DNA of 64,000 nucleotides, taken from Tretioscincus oriximinensis (taxonomy: Eukaryota; Chordata; Lepidosauria; Squamata; Gymnophthalmidae). Positions 1 through 11,521 of this stretch are shown here, in pieces. The stretch's first letter is position 1; every line of letters starts with the position of its first letter. A program made the position numbers and the translations under genes. The notes beneath the pieces were generated by a model. That model searched no databases. It was not told where the DNA came from and was given only the letters and a program-made list of their open reading frames with translations. The stretch covers positions 1,566,611-1,630,610 of the forward strand of contig JAJVDF010000164.1 of assembly GCA_022410635.1 (NCBI GenBank), given 5' to 3'.

Positions 1-885
1 AGAGTGTGCTGATTTCCTGGGCCACTTCTAGGGCCTGGGAAAATATCCTTGTACAAAAATATTTTCTGCTTTCAGAGTTAGCAAGAGTTGGATGTCCAGT
101 GTGAATCAAGAATGGTCAAATTCACTGACTGGAAGTCATAACTAATTTTGTATGACAAGGTATTCTAGCTAGTATCCAACACAGAGGAGCTAGTACTGTC
201 ATTTACCATTCTAATGGGAATGAGGTTATAGCCTTCTTGAATGGATTACTGTATAGCAGATACTGAATTAGAAATGGCATCCCTAAAAACAAAATACAGG
301 GAACAGGGAGCTTTAAGAGTAGCAGAGAGAACAAAACAAAAACAAGGAGAAAAGAAAGTCAAAGTCCTAGTTCAACTCCTATTTCTAATCCCACATAGTT
401 AGGCTAGCCAGTGCTTATTTCTATAGAGGCTGTATTTCCATTNCCAGTAAAATGCCTTCTGCCAGCACATTCCCATTTAGGAAAGCAATAGGCACTTTGT
501 GAACATTTCACCACTCCACAGCCCACAGGCATTCAAAGGCACAATTTTCTGTGGATATTTTTACTTCCCTTGACAGTCATGCTTTCAGACCTGCAAGTGG
601 AGATACGGATACATTATTTTCAGAGGTCGTCATGGGATTTTCCTCACATGACGTAACAATCTTCATGTGGAAACATAACCGTAATCAAGTCTCCAAAGAG
701 CAGCAGCTCTGCTCTTCTCACTGACATAATAGAACACGGCTCCTCCCTGGCTCACATATACATAGTTTCAAACGCTTATCCTAGAGTCCACCCCTTACAA
801 TGCTACAGTTATTCCTGAGTACAGCATATATGGCAAATTAATCAATTAAACTGCAAAGACTAAGGTTTGATCCACTTGGTAGACA
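1..885. other. No recognised feature
   Basis: AT-rich unique-looking sequence. I see no open frame with a recognisable motif and no repeat that recurs elsewhere in the window. One isolated N lies at about 443. Confidence 0.5.
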
Positions 886-999
886 TGGATTAGCTTGATC
901 TGTCTTAGATCCTGTTTACACAGGTTGAGTAATCCATTTTAGAGCATATAATGGATTATTGAGCCTATGCAAACACCTAAGACAAATCAAGCTAATTCA
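886..999. repeat. Imperfect palindrome (PalE), about 114 bp
   Basis: The left arm begins GGATTAGCTTGAT and the right arm ends ATCAAGCTAATTCA. The arms pair over roughly 50 bases each around a centre near 945-950, with scattered mismatches, and weaker pairing may continue outward to about 870 and 1022. A partial relative is visible near 7425-7465, which shares the GGATTAGCTTGA block. Self-complementarity with a second copy suggests a foldback DNA transposon (MITE). No clear target duplication could be assigned, so the superfamily is unknown. Confidence 0.6.
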
Positions 1000-2373
1000 T
1001 TTCTATTAAGGTTGATTAAAATAACTTTAATCTAAAAAAAAAGGTAGGCAACAAAGCCCAATTATATTTCAACAGCAAATCTCCCCATCTACTCAGAATT
1101 TTTTGAACATTTGGAATTTTTTGACAGAACAAGGCTCAATAAATACATGACAAAACGTATTCTGCTTTGCAATCCAAATGAATCGGACATCTAGTTCCTA
1201 GCATGAAACATTTTGAATGAAAATATTTTGCATACTGTTGACACACTACTTCCCTAAAAATGATCAGAATATATATTCTACCTTCCTAGTTCTGTGTAAT
1301 GTGCAACCAGTATCTNATTGTTTACACCACACATTGTTCTAATAGGAAACAAGATTTCCCCCTTTATTATCAACCTATGTAAGACACCGGAATGCTGATC
1401 TCATTGTGTGGGAGGGATATGTGGGAAATCCCCTGTTGGATCATTATAAAGTTAAATATTGCATTTGAGTATACATTTATCTCTATAGATAGATGTAAAC
1501 ATAGATCTGCTTATATGTCTACAAGAATATTACAAAATGAGTAGTACATTAAATTATCCATGTGTCATGAATATTGATTTACAGACCTAGAGCACAATAA
1601 ATCAAATAGCTATAATCGTTATATTCACACTTTACACTTCTAAAAGGCCAACAATACAATTCATTAATTTCCTANCACTGTCAATGCAAGTTGGACTTCA
1701 TTGTGACAGTTCAGAAGAGAGTTTTCACTCCTAAAACAAAACAGAGGTCACTTGCTACTTTTTAGTCTTATGTGAAATAACCTCCATTTTTTCACTTACT
1801 GAAGTTTTGGGGTAGTTATGCTGTGTTCTATATTTGTTCTTTACATCNAAGCTTCAGATATGTCTATGATAGTCTTCCTCAAACAATATGACTTCTAGGA
1901 GGAACAAATGCAACTGAAGATTTCATGGACTTTGTAAATGTTGGTCCACTGATGGTTCATCATTAGCAACTACATAATCAAGGACTATACTAATGGACTG
2001 TGTGCAGCCACACAGCAGGCTTTTGGCTAGATAAGANTGAAATGGAGGCTGCTCCACTACACACTCGCATGCCTCTTCAGCTCTGACCACTCTGAAAATG
2101 CCCTTTAGTGCATGTTTCTTCAGAGTGCAGAAAGTGCGCACCTGTGGCCATCTAGGATCCCTCCCAGTGCTGTGTGCAGACGAATGGCATGGAAGACTTC
2201 CACATCTGTGCAAGATGTTGAACGAAGTCCCATGAGAACACACACAGGCGTGTGAGGCAGCTGCTGGATCCCGCATGAGTGGGAGGAGCATCTCTTGGCA
2301 GTTACCATGTTTGCGCTATGCACCTTGTGAGGAGGTCAATGTCGGTTCCCCAGAATAGCAAGGTGAGCAAGAC
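1000..2373. other. No recognised feature
   Basis: AT-rich sequence without supported genes. The longest open frames here (122 and 67 codons, minus strand, 1923-2323) have no recognisable domain, and the first contains an ambiguous base. I see no repeat copies. Confidence 0.5.
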
Positions 2374-2475
2374 TGCCGCCGCTAACACCACCCCTGCCCC
2401 CCGCTGCCGCTAACGCGCCACCNCNGCCGCTAACGCCCCCCCCCCGCCCCCCCGGCACCACTGCCGCTAACGCCN
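2374..2475. repeat. GC-rich minisatellite, GCCGCTAAC motif
   Basis: The motif GCCGCTAAC occurs four times (about 2374-2386, 2403-2414, 2426-2434 and 2461-2471), separated by C-rich spacers of unequal length. Three ambiguous bases fall inside, which suggests assembly uncertainty in the C runs. It stands out as an island of very high GC in AT-rich surroundings. No gene or promoter is visible next to it. Confidence 0.75.
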
Positions 2476-2477
2476 CA

Positions 2478-2700
2478 CTTCAAACAATTCTCACACACTT
2501 AAAAAATGTTGTTGTTGTTTTTAAAAAAACAATTCACTGCACCACCACTAAGGGTCTCTAGCAACTGGGGCTAGCTCCTGAAGATACCCTCGCTTCTGTA
2601 AAAAAATTAAAAATGCAAATTTCTGATGCACTCCAACAATTCTCAAATAGTTTAAAAATTCTCGCACACATTAAAAAATTCTTACATGCTTCACAGATTT
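2478..2700. repeat. Imperfect short tandem repeats, AATTCTCRCACA-like
   Basis: Blocks of the form CAATTCTCACACACTTAAAA recur at about 2482, 2636 and 2658 with A-rich and T-rich spacers. They are diverged and irregular, so this may be an old tandem array partly rearranged with the minisatellite to its left. Confidence 0.4.
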
Positions 2701-2741
2701 CTCGAGTGGGAATTTTGGAAAGGAATGCATATTGGTGGGTG

Positions 2742-2767
2742 ATTTGCATATTTATGAATATGCAAAT
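2742..2767. promoter_or_regulatory. Inverted pair of octamer (ATTTGCAT) motifs
   Basis: An 11-base perfect inverted repeat with a 4-base loop: ATTTGCATATT, then TATG, then AATATGCAAAT. Each arm contains the octamer ATTTGCAT/ATGCAAAT, the known POU (Oct) factor site. The motif pair is read directly; binding or function is only inference, since AT-rich DNA yields such motifs by chance. Confidence 0.3.
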
Positions 2768-3748
2768 TAGCATGAATATTATTAACTCAGTTTGGGCCTC
2801 AGAAAATCTGGTGAGTCTAAATTGGGAGAGTCAAATAAGATTTCTGCAATAGGTTTCAGATTCACAGTAATTGTTTACAGGGAACACTAGGCCAGGAGAC
2901 CCTAGTTGCACTTCCCAGGGAATGGCCTGTCCACATGGCAGAGATAGTTAGCCCATCCTCTAGTAATAAATTGTACCAAGAAGTAGGCTAAAGAGCTCCC
3001 ACTTCAAAGGAAATATCCTAGTCTAGCCAGTATGCAGAACCTAGTGTCACTTTTTCAATCACAAAAAAGCACTTCTGGGTATGGGGCATTTCCAAGTGCG
3101 AGTGAAAACATCCCTGGCTTGCAATGCTTTGTCAATACTTACTGCTAGTGTCTTGTTTTAAAGTATTCAACAACCAAGAAAGGAAGGCTTCTACAAAACA
3201 ATCATTATTTGTGTCATTTCCATGTCAAATTTTAATATGCTACATTGAAATTGGTTTTTTTCTTTTTCTAAACTTGATTCGTTAGAAAGGTACTCCATGT
3301 CCATTTATTTGCATTTAGGATGTGACATAAAGATTGAATGCCAAAGCGGTGATTTAGTGCAGTATGTTCAGAAGAGAATAACATTTTGCATGTGGGCAGG
3401 TAGAGTGGGAAGAGTAGGTTAATTAGCCTCATCCACATTTTCAGCTTCACAGTATCTGGAATCTAAATCATCACTGACGTATTTAGGTTGCAATTTATTA
3501 TGAAAATTACTAGACTTCAACTTTGCCATTTAACTACTATAGCTTGCATGTTGATCCTTTTTGACCTGAGAATAAAAACCATTGGATAACTGCTAGATCC
3601 AATATGTTGTTTAAAAGACTTGCGGTCTTGCTGAAGCCTTCTTGGTGTAGAGTGCCCTAGGAGATGTCTCTGAAAGNTGCAAACAAAATGCTCATACCTT
3701 TGAGTTCCCCAAGCCAAAAATGTCAGGGGTCCATTTTCCATTTAATTG
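2768..3748. other. No recognised feature
   Basis: AT-rich sequence with no supported gene or repeat. Confidence 0.5.
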
Positions 3749-3928
3749 GTTCTCTTCTGCATTAGGTTTTATTTTGGATGCATCTTGGAATACAGACTGC
3801 TATCCACATGCTAGTGTAGACTATGGCAAGCTAAAAGTGGGCCCTGCTGTAGCTTACACTAGCATTTCGATAGCAGGTCTCTATTTCAAGATACATTCAA
3901 AAATAAAGTGCAATGCAGAAAGGCCCTT
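3749..3928. repeat. PalB palindromic repeat, about 180 bp
   Basis: Two arms of about 75 bases pair imperfectly. The left runs from TTCTGCATTA through TCTTGGAATA to CTAGTGTAGACTATGGC; the right carries the complement of the same blocks in reverse order and ends CAATGCAGAAAGGCC. Relatives sharing the CTAGTGTAGACTATGGC and GAATAAAGTGCAGAGAAGG blocks are seen at 38549-38692, 43858-43915 and, more weakly, 18455-18530, 25530-25650, 31235-31310 and 47820-47900. The best reading is a non-autonomous foldback transposon family; superfamily not assigned. Confidence 0.65.
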
Positions 3929-3979
3929 GAACTGTCCTCTCCAGTTTATACAAAGGAGAATCTGATTAATCTAAAATAA

Positions 3980-4148
3980 GCAACAGGTAGTGCTCCTGAA
4001 ATGCCATTTGCAGGGAGTCATGGACGGGTGCATATTTTACTTTCCTCTGTTCGGACTGCNCAGGTGCATCTGGTGGGCCTCTGTGTGAGACAGAATGCTG
4101 GACTAGATGGGCTCTGGCCTGATCCAGTCTGTTCTCCTTATGTTCTTA
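3980..4148 (+). mobile_element. CR1-type LINE, 3' end fragment
   Basis: Only the 3' untranslated end is present, from the GAGCAACAGG-like block to the terminal TATGTTCTTA. It shares the blocks GTGCATATTTT, CAGGTGCATCTGGTGGGCC and GACTAGATGGGCTCTGG with at least nine other copies in this window, on both strands. No coding sequence remains. The 5' truncation is typical of CR1, whose reverse transcription starts at the 3' end. Confidence 0.9.
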
Positions 4149-4537
4149 AATAGATATTTCATTCATCATTATATATTGGGTGTAATCAGACACACTGTAC
4201 GAGATACCTTCTAGGCAAATTTCAAATTGTAAAGACATACATAAAATACTTAAAATCACCACATCCCACCCTGAAGCCTAGAATTGGATATCTCTTCCTG
4301 ATACTGGACATACTGTAATAATACCAAGAGTGGCTTGGAGAATTACATAAACACAGAGGAGGACACTGTAGCCTGTCACACATTCTGCCAGTAATCAATC
4401 AGTCATGGTTATGGAAATCTAGATGGATGAGTAGCCAATCACTGGCAAGCAATCATTATCAGGAAGGCACTAATGAAGAGCAAAGATTGGAAAGATTTCT
4501 TTTTTAAAAAGTGATGATTGCACACCACACAGTGTTA
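4149..4537. other. No recognised feature
   Basis: AT-rich spacer between a CR1 tail and a TA-flanked MITE. Confidence 0.5.
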
Positions 4538-4717
4538 GGCTGGCCAGATGATCCCTTTTGTGGGAGGTGAAAACCTGGTTTTGGGGTGTCTCCCAGTTTT
4601 TGCCAAGGAAAAAGTTTTTCAAAAAAAGATTTAATTTTTTTTAATTCCTCAGCAAAANNCNNNAGGCACCCCAAAACCAGGTTTTCAACCCCCCTAAAAG
4701 GGGTCATCTGGTCAGCG
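4538..4717. mobile_element. Palindromic MITE, TA-flanked (copy 1)
   Basis: A 180-bp element whose two halves are near complements: GGCTGGCCAGATGATCCC at the left end and GGGGTCATCTGGTCAGCG at the right. The arms are about 75 bases and include ACCTGGTTTTGGGGTG. It is flanked by TA on both sides, as expected for Tc1/mariner-type insertion. A second copy lies at 28916-29083. Five ambiguous bases near the centre (4658-4663) fit trouble reading a hairpin. No coding capacity. Confidence 0.8.
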
Positions 4718-5178
4718 TAGAATTGTGCACTTTTTCAAATAAAGGTGCTACACTGCGCTAACAGAAAATTTTATGTAATATTATAAATAGCAATTCTGAA
4801 CACAGAGGGAAAGTTTGTTTTTCTTCTACACCTTGTTTAGTGCTGAATTATATGGATAGCATGACTCCATGCCACCAACATTTTCTCCTTTAATCTCTTA
4901 CTTGCTATAAATATATAGATAACAGAGAAGAAACTCAGCTTGGATTGTTCAAAATGGAAATTCAACATCCTAGTTCTAACAATGAACTTGCAGTTCTAAA
5001 ATATCATGGGATACAGAAGAACCTATAGTGTTCTGGGCTAATTTGAGCAGAAATTTGTAAACTAATTTTTACTCACATGTATAAATTGTAATTCCATTAT
5101 GAAAGTAAGAGATAATTATTCTATCATCATTTGGCACATTTTTAATGGTCACTTAGCTGTACCATAAGGGTCCTACAT
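4718..5178. other. No recognised feature
   Basis: AT-rich sequence between two MITEs; nothing supported. Confidence 0.5.
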
Positions 5179-5185
5179 ATATATA

Positions 5186-5259
5186 CTGCTCAAAACAATT
5201 AAGGGAACACTTTAACACCCACTGTTATGTTAAAGTGTTCCCTTAATTGTTTTGAGCAG
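5186..5259. mobile_element. Hairpin MITE, Tc1/mariner-like, TA target
   Basis: A 74-bp element, CTGCTCAAAACAATTAAGGG to its exact reverse complement, with a loop of about 10 bases. Including the flanking TATATA tracts, the perfect arms are 39 bases each (5179-5217 and 5228-5266). TA on both sides fits Tc1/mariner target choice, and the ends resemble a Tc1-like terminal repeat known from other vertebrates (from memory). It is essentially two terminal repeats with no interior. A near-identical copy lies at 26584. Confidence 0.85.
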
Positions 5260-5266
5260 TATATAT

Positions 5267-8200
5267 TCTTTTCTAATTTTTATCTATGGATTTTGTATAT
5301 AATAAAGCCTTTCCAGCTGAAACGGAAGTTTTATATATGGACTGACATATTCTTACTGGGAAGCTATTTGTTCATCATATCTTCTCATCAAGGGTTTTGA
5401 ACGTTTCCTACACACTCTGCCAATACTGGATCAGTACAAGAACCAAATCCTGAACACAGGCAGCTCATAGAGTTAAGTACAGAGAAGGAGTGGGATGTCA
5501 AATTCTGTCTAGGACCAAATGTTGCCAGAGATGATTTGGCCAAATACACAAGTTGAAATATGGTTGAGAAAGCCCCACAGTTTTTAAATAGAGATAGGTA
5601 TGAAGCAACAAACGGGCTGTCAACTGCATGGGTGGAGCCCAATAGGTTAATATTTAAAGGAACTTTACGACCATCCAGGAGTGGTTAGATCAATCAAATA
5701 CTGAGAGTTTTTTTTTATTGAACTATTGTTTGTCCAAGTTCATCTTCTGATAATTACATCTCCAGTCTAAAGTGCCCCAAATGGAAGTGAAACATTAGAC
5801 AAGAAGCCAACCTAAATCTAGTTTCAATTTAGATTAGTTTGGATGCTCCAAGTTGGAATGTTGTACAAGTTCTTTTAAATAACTTTGGCATAGAGTTGAG
5901 TGCAGGTGAAGGTTTTGCTCTCCTGCTGCATGAGAATGCATGGGTGAAGCTGATGAATGGCTCTTTAAGATAGAATGGCAGACTGGATTGACAATGGTTA
6001 GATTTGACATGTGATCCTCTTTGCCCTTCTGTAACTATTTTTTATTGCAAGAGTCTGTAAGAGCATGATATTGGAAACAGCCTATATTTACATTTTTGAT
6101 GTATCAGGATGTATATAAAGGATGAGACTTTTGGTCATGTCTTATAGTTGTAAATAGTGACCACATGCTAACGATCTCATGTGTACCAGAATATGCTTTT
6201 GACCTTTCATGTTCCCTACACAAGGGGTTATTTTGTTGAGAAAGACAAATTTTATTCTGAGAAGTATGATTCCCCACCCACATTTCTTTTCTTTTTCTTT
6301 CTTTTTCTTATTTTTAGTCCACTATTCTATACACTATCAGGAATTCTGTTAGTAATCAGATTTCTTAAATCTATGAACAGAAAGGTTTAGTTTTTTTTCC
6401 CTTTTTTTATTAAATAGCTATTTTATCAATGATTTTTAAATATTAATTTCAATCCATAATCATCAATATATAATCATTTATGTATCTAATTGTTCAGATT
6501 CCTTATGTTCTAAAATCCCTTCCCTAAACCAAGTTATCTTGGTTCAGTACACTCTATACTGCATTTATAAAACACAGCATGCTAGAACTTTCTGACGCAG
6601 CACGTTAGAAAATATGCTGCTTTGCAAGTTACTTTCTTACTGATTTGTTCTCCTTTCTTTATAATAGCTTTGGAGAGATTACATTTGTAAGTGAAGCTTA
6701 AGAACTATTAGTTATTGCTTATTACACACAAAATGTCTTTGCTTTATTGAAAGAAGTTTAGTTATTCAACATATTTGATTATTTCAATGTCTTTAAAATT
6801 TATTTGTTAGTATGATTCAATTTTTTTGGTTCCTATGCTCAGTGAAGTTCCTTGGTGTAAGAGGGAGTAAAGAAACCTATTTTCAGGTTCCATTCCCACA
6901 GGCAAAGAATCGTGGATAATCTTAAAGTAGTCTCTCGTGGCCAATATTCCCTACTGTTTTCCCTCCTAGCTGCTAAAGGAAGATTGGCCTCATGGGATGA
7001 TGGAAGAAATCAGCACTTTCATATCCCTATAAAAATGAAATTCAGCTGAAGCTCTTGTACAGTATTGCCTAATAGGAGAGGGCAGGGAGAAAATGGACGA
7101 GTTCTTCAAGCTCCATCATCTTTCATTACGTATAAAGCATGTTCTTCGGGTAGATTGTTTTCCATTTCCTTTGCTATGACATGTAGCTGGTATCTAAACT
7201 GAGTTCTTTACACAGACATAGACTTATTCCTCCATAACTAGTAATTTGAAAAATAAGCCTGTTTTCACATGAACCAAAACTTGGTGGTGTTGGATCACTC
7301 AAGGTGAAAGGCAGTCACACATCTCTGCTCCAGATGCGCTTATTTCCTGTCCCAATTATCAAAAGGGTTATTTTTTACACAAAATAGGATTTTTCAATCA
7401 GTCTATGCCTCTTTTGCATTTACAGTGCTAGACCCATTTTAGTCAATCTGGATTAGCTTGAACCATATTAGCTGTAATAATGCATAACTGCATTAAGCAA
7501 GTTGAACACTTTACATCCTGATTGAAAGGAGTGTATTCCCCCTCTTCCTGTGGCCTTCAGGCCTTCTTTTTTGAGTGCCTCCAAGTTGTGGAAATTGGAG
7601 GCATTATTTTTTACAATTTTTACAATTCTAACTCTGGTNTAGAATACCAAAACACGATAATTATAGTAGTGGTTGGTGCTTCTAGCCAGTTACATTATCT
7701 CTATACTTAGACTTATACCCGAAACCTGAAATGACAAGATTCCAAAGTCTTTTGTAGGAGAGAGGGAGAATCAGTATTTTCCCACTTTAGAAACTCTGAA
7801 GCTAGGTAAGTCATAATTTNGTAAGATAAGATTTCTAGAGCAACATAGTTCCTCTATAGTGCAAGAGAATTTAGCATTTACGTTAAGCTTCATTGGTGGG
7901 AGACCACCTAAGAATATTAGGCACTCTAGGCTAGAATGTAAAATTAAAAAACTATTCCAAAGGAAACCAAGGGAAAGTTACTACATTATTCTTGCCAAGA
8001 AAGTTACATTGCTTTACATGCAATCACCAGATGTTCAGTTAAATATAACTGTACTTTTAACTTTAGTACTGGATGTAGCATATCTAAGATCCTCTCTGCA
8101 TAAACATTTTGTGATCAACTTTTGTAACTCATAGGTCTGCACATTAATGTGGATCTTTGAAGCCCCAACCCTGTTGGTCTGCTTGATCTGCATTAAATGG

Positions 8201-10316
8201 AGTGCAATCAAGATTAGAGGGACACTGTTTGGTATCATTCAATGTGGTACATGTTCAATCCTTTCTATTGAATCAACCAGAGGTCCATGATCCAGAGCAT
8301 GGTAGGCAAACAGAAGACATGCATTCCATTTTTAGGACAAGTGGTGAACACATTTTTAGCATGCCAAAATATATTATTCAGAGGCTTAAAGGCTAGGCAC
8401 TATGGTTGATAGCCCTCAGATATGTAGAAGTCTAGCCTCGAATTTCACACAAGCTTACAGGTCATACCATGGTATAGTCTGAACCAGTGCCACCATACAG
8501 CCTCAGACCTNACCTTTCTGAGAGTGGAATCAGTGGGCCAAGCCATTCAAGATCCACTGATTATGGCCACAAGCCTTGGTGTTTCGTAGCACCTGATCAT
8601 GAGAGATCACACTGAGAAATTGCAGACACAAAGGACATCAAAAAGAAGAAATAGGAAGTAACTACCTAGTATAAGGAGTTGAACTCATCCCTTACCTTAG
8701 TATGTTCACAGAAATCAAGCCAATATGTTCTTTATCATAACATTCTAAATCATGTCTTCCATGAAGCTATGTATAACTTTAATAAGTCACTATACCCTTT
8801 CTCAATTCAATTAAAAGGGTGTAAGAGAAATTCTAAAATATATACTGACAATCTCTATCACATTTTCCAGTCCATAGAAACCGAATATCCAGCCAATAAT
8901 GCAAACAAAATTTACAGACAAATTATGTAGTGCAACAACCAAAAATCATCATGATCTTTTGCTAAATAGCAAAATATCCACCAATGCAATAATATTTTTT
9001 TCAATATTCTCCTTTTTAAAATATGAAAATGTATGAAAAAAAGAAAGGAGAATAAATGTAGCAGCATCTTGTATTCATTGATGGAAGTGATTTACATAGA
9101 TGACATTTAACATGCTATCATCATTATCCTATCAGTCTTCTGTCTAATGCAGATGTCTTGAGACAGAATTCTCAATGTTCTCAGAGCTTTTCTTTAATCT
9201 CAAAGCAAAATTAAGCACGGCAATAGAAATTTAAAAAAAGAAGAGTAAGTGAATCTCAAACAGGGGAAGAGACGGCAACTGTAGTGTCAATAATTATTTG
9301 TGAATTTGTTGAAAATCCAAAAGAAATGTGCCAACACCTTAACATTTTGATATTGACAGAATTCTTGTCTATCACCTCTAAATGGGAGTATTCCTAAAAA
9401 CAGAACAAATTCTATGTCAATATTGTTGATGCTGGATATAGTAGAATGTTCTGGAAAGAAAATGTAAGATCACAGTGGAAAGAAGATTGGGTTGTTTTTT
9501 AATACATAAATCGAAACACAGCACCAAAAACTGTAGTTAACAAGTTAACAGGTTTATGGGACTAATAATCAACCTAAATCCATAGCACTCTGGGANGAAG
9601 GGGGTTCTTCTGGATATGTTTACAAGTATTCAGTTTGTTGTTATATAGTTTTATAGGATTTGTTCACAGGATTTGCTCATGTATTGGACCACCAGTTGCT
9701 TCTGGCCATNNCAAGCAGCCCTTTTCATCTGCCCTTGACCACCTGAAAATGGCATTTAGAGGACTCCTGCCTGTCTCTCAAAGAAGTTGCTGTATTAATC
9801 TGGAATTTGGAATTTCTATCAAGGGAACCTTGTGGCATCTTAGAAACCAAGAAGAAAAAGGTGAACTTCTCCAAGTTTTGCTCATGCTGCCTAACATTTT
9901 CTTGCTAAAAAAAATCAACTAGGCAATCTCTGCCTGCCTTAGTAGCCTATGATCTTCACAAATAATTATTTTTNAAAAAATTAATATAAACATAAATTAC
10001 AAGTTANTTTATAATGTGTTAGATATGTTAATGTATGTTGTATCATTCTGTAGTGCATCTTTTCTGTTGATTGTAAAGTGCCTCAAGTAACTTACTGGAA
10101 AAGCAGAATACAAATGGAATGGATCTGTAACAAATAAAACAAAACAGGAGCTGAGAGTTGCCAGGAAATGAACAAATTGCCCCTTAGTAATTTAAGAAAT
10201 TATCTGTTATTGGAGTGAGCTTGTGCCTAGTTTTGAAATCAGCTTGATGTGAAGATTTTGTTTTGGAATATTTTGTTGAAAATAATTTAATTGATGAGAT
10301 TTTGGAATCAAACAGT
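5267..10316. other. Five kb with no supported gene
   Basis: AT-rich sequence. It holds a pyrimidine-rich run at about 6283-6318, a PalE-like scrap near 7425-7465, a possible SINE scrap near 9790-9860 (CTTGTGGCATCTTAGA block) and a tail-like segment near 10065-10140 (GTAAAGTGCCTCAAGT followed by an A-rich end). Open frames up to 95 codons (7859-8134, 9635-9922) have no recognisable motif and look like chance. Confidence 0.45.
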
Positions 10317-10400
10317 CAGTGGTAGAAGAAACTGCTAAAAAGGAGAAGGTTCCTGGTTCAATCCCCAACCTCTTCTCAGAAGCAGGAAATGAAAAACTAC
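10317..10400 (+). mobile_element. tRNA-derived SINE head, fragment
   Basis: The segment begins CAGTGGTAGAAG and contains GGTTCAATCCC at 10355-10365, a good match to an RNA polymerase III B box. The arrangement resembles the tRNA-like head of a reptile SINE (CAGTGGTAGAGC ... GGTTCAATCCC). It cannot be a working tRNA gene: the arms do not fold into a cloverleaf and the sequence continues as a SINE body. A related head is at 43650-43790. Confidence 0.55.
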
Positions 10401-11388
10401 TTCTCTAACTCTGGGGGAAAAACATCAAGATGTCAAATAATCAACCAGAAGTTGTTCACAACACAAGACATACTGTTTCCACACAGCTTTCCATACTGTT
10501 ATTCTGGTTGTCACACAATAGGTCTTTCCCATGATCTACAATGGTATATGGACGTCAGTCCTCTATTCTGAGATTTAGGGGCCTGCCATCCATTGACAAG
10601 ATATACATTGATGATGTTTAATAAATAAATTAATAAATTAATAATAACAATAATAAAGCTCAGAACAAGACTCAGTGTGGAAAAGAACTCACTGGTACCC
10701 AATAGCAATGGTCCGGTAGCATAGCAAACAGCCTAAAAAGCAGAAAGTTTCCAATTAATTCCTCAGATTGATCTTGAAATTAGGCAAAGGACAATAACTT
10801 CTGTATTTCTGTTGCTATGAAAACTGAATAGAGATGCCTATTGAGGTGCCCACATAGTCAAAGCAAGACTCAGATGTGANTCAGTGGCACCCAATATCAC
10901 CCCTATGAATAATGGCAACTAAAAACAGTGATATTATTTTGATTTGTTTCCTGGGTTTCTGTTTTCTGGCTGAAGAGACATTACAGGTATTAAAAGATCA
11001 AGGCCCAGACTTCCTCAGACTGTAACTTTGTATTCTCTCTCTTTCTCTCCCCTTTTCTAACTGAAGAGCAAACAGATAATGCTGAAATGACAGAATTCTA
11101 TGACAGAAATGATAGTTCTGAAAAAATGAACTTCTACTAGACTGACAAGCATTTCTACAGACTGCTGTGACAATTTATGCTAGATCATTCCTCAAGAACA
11201 ATGATCAAGTTTCTAAGGGAGGAAAATGTATTTCATAAAAAGTATTTAGGAAGAAATGAACAAAAAAATCCAGGTTTGCATTTCTGTGCAACATCCTTAG
11301 GTTCCTTCCACACTTCTCTGCCACACACTAGGGCTGCAGTCAGCTTCCTATGGAAGCACAGATTTCAGCTGATGTCAGAGGACATCAT
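10401..11388. other. No recognised feature
   Basis: AT-rich, with an AATAAT-rich run at about 10618-10655. No supported gene or repeat family. Confidence 0.5.
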
Positions 11389-11521
11389 TGTTACGGTTTT
11401 AAAATGTGATTGTTACGTGATTGTTACGGTTTTAAAAAGTGGATTTTGCACTTTTATTGTTGTTGTCACCTTCGGGCATGGGGCGGGGTATAAATGTAAA
11501 TAAATAAATAAATAAATAAAT
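11389..11521 (+). mobile_element. LINE/SINE 3' tail with (AAAT)n
   Basis: The end CACCTTCGGGCATGGGGCGG, then GTATAAATGTAAA and an (AAAT)n run at about 11495-11521, is the typical 3' tail shared by L2-type LINEs and the SINEs they mobilise in reptiles. Just upstream GTTACGGTTTTAAAA is duplicated (about 11390 and 11423). Only the tail is recognisable. Confidence 0.6.

Noticed and set aside
10355..10365. tRNA gene suggested by a B-box-like sequence
   Set aside because: No cloverleaf and no acceptor stem; it fits a SINE head. The same holds for 43695-43705 and 49870-49930.
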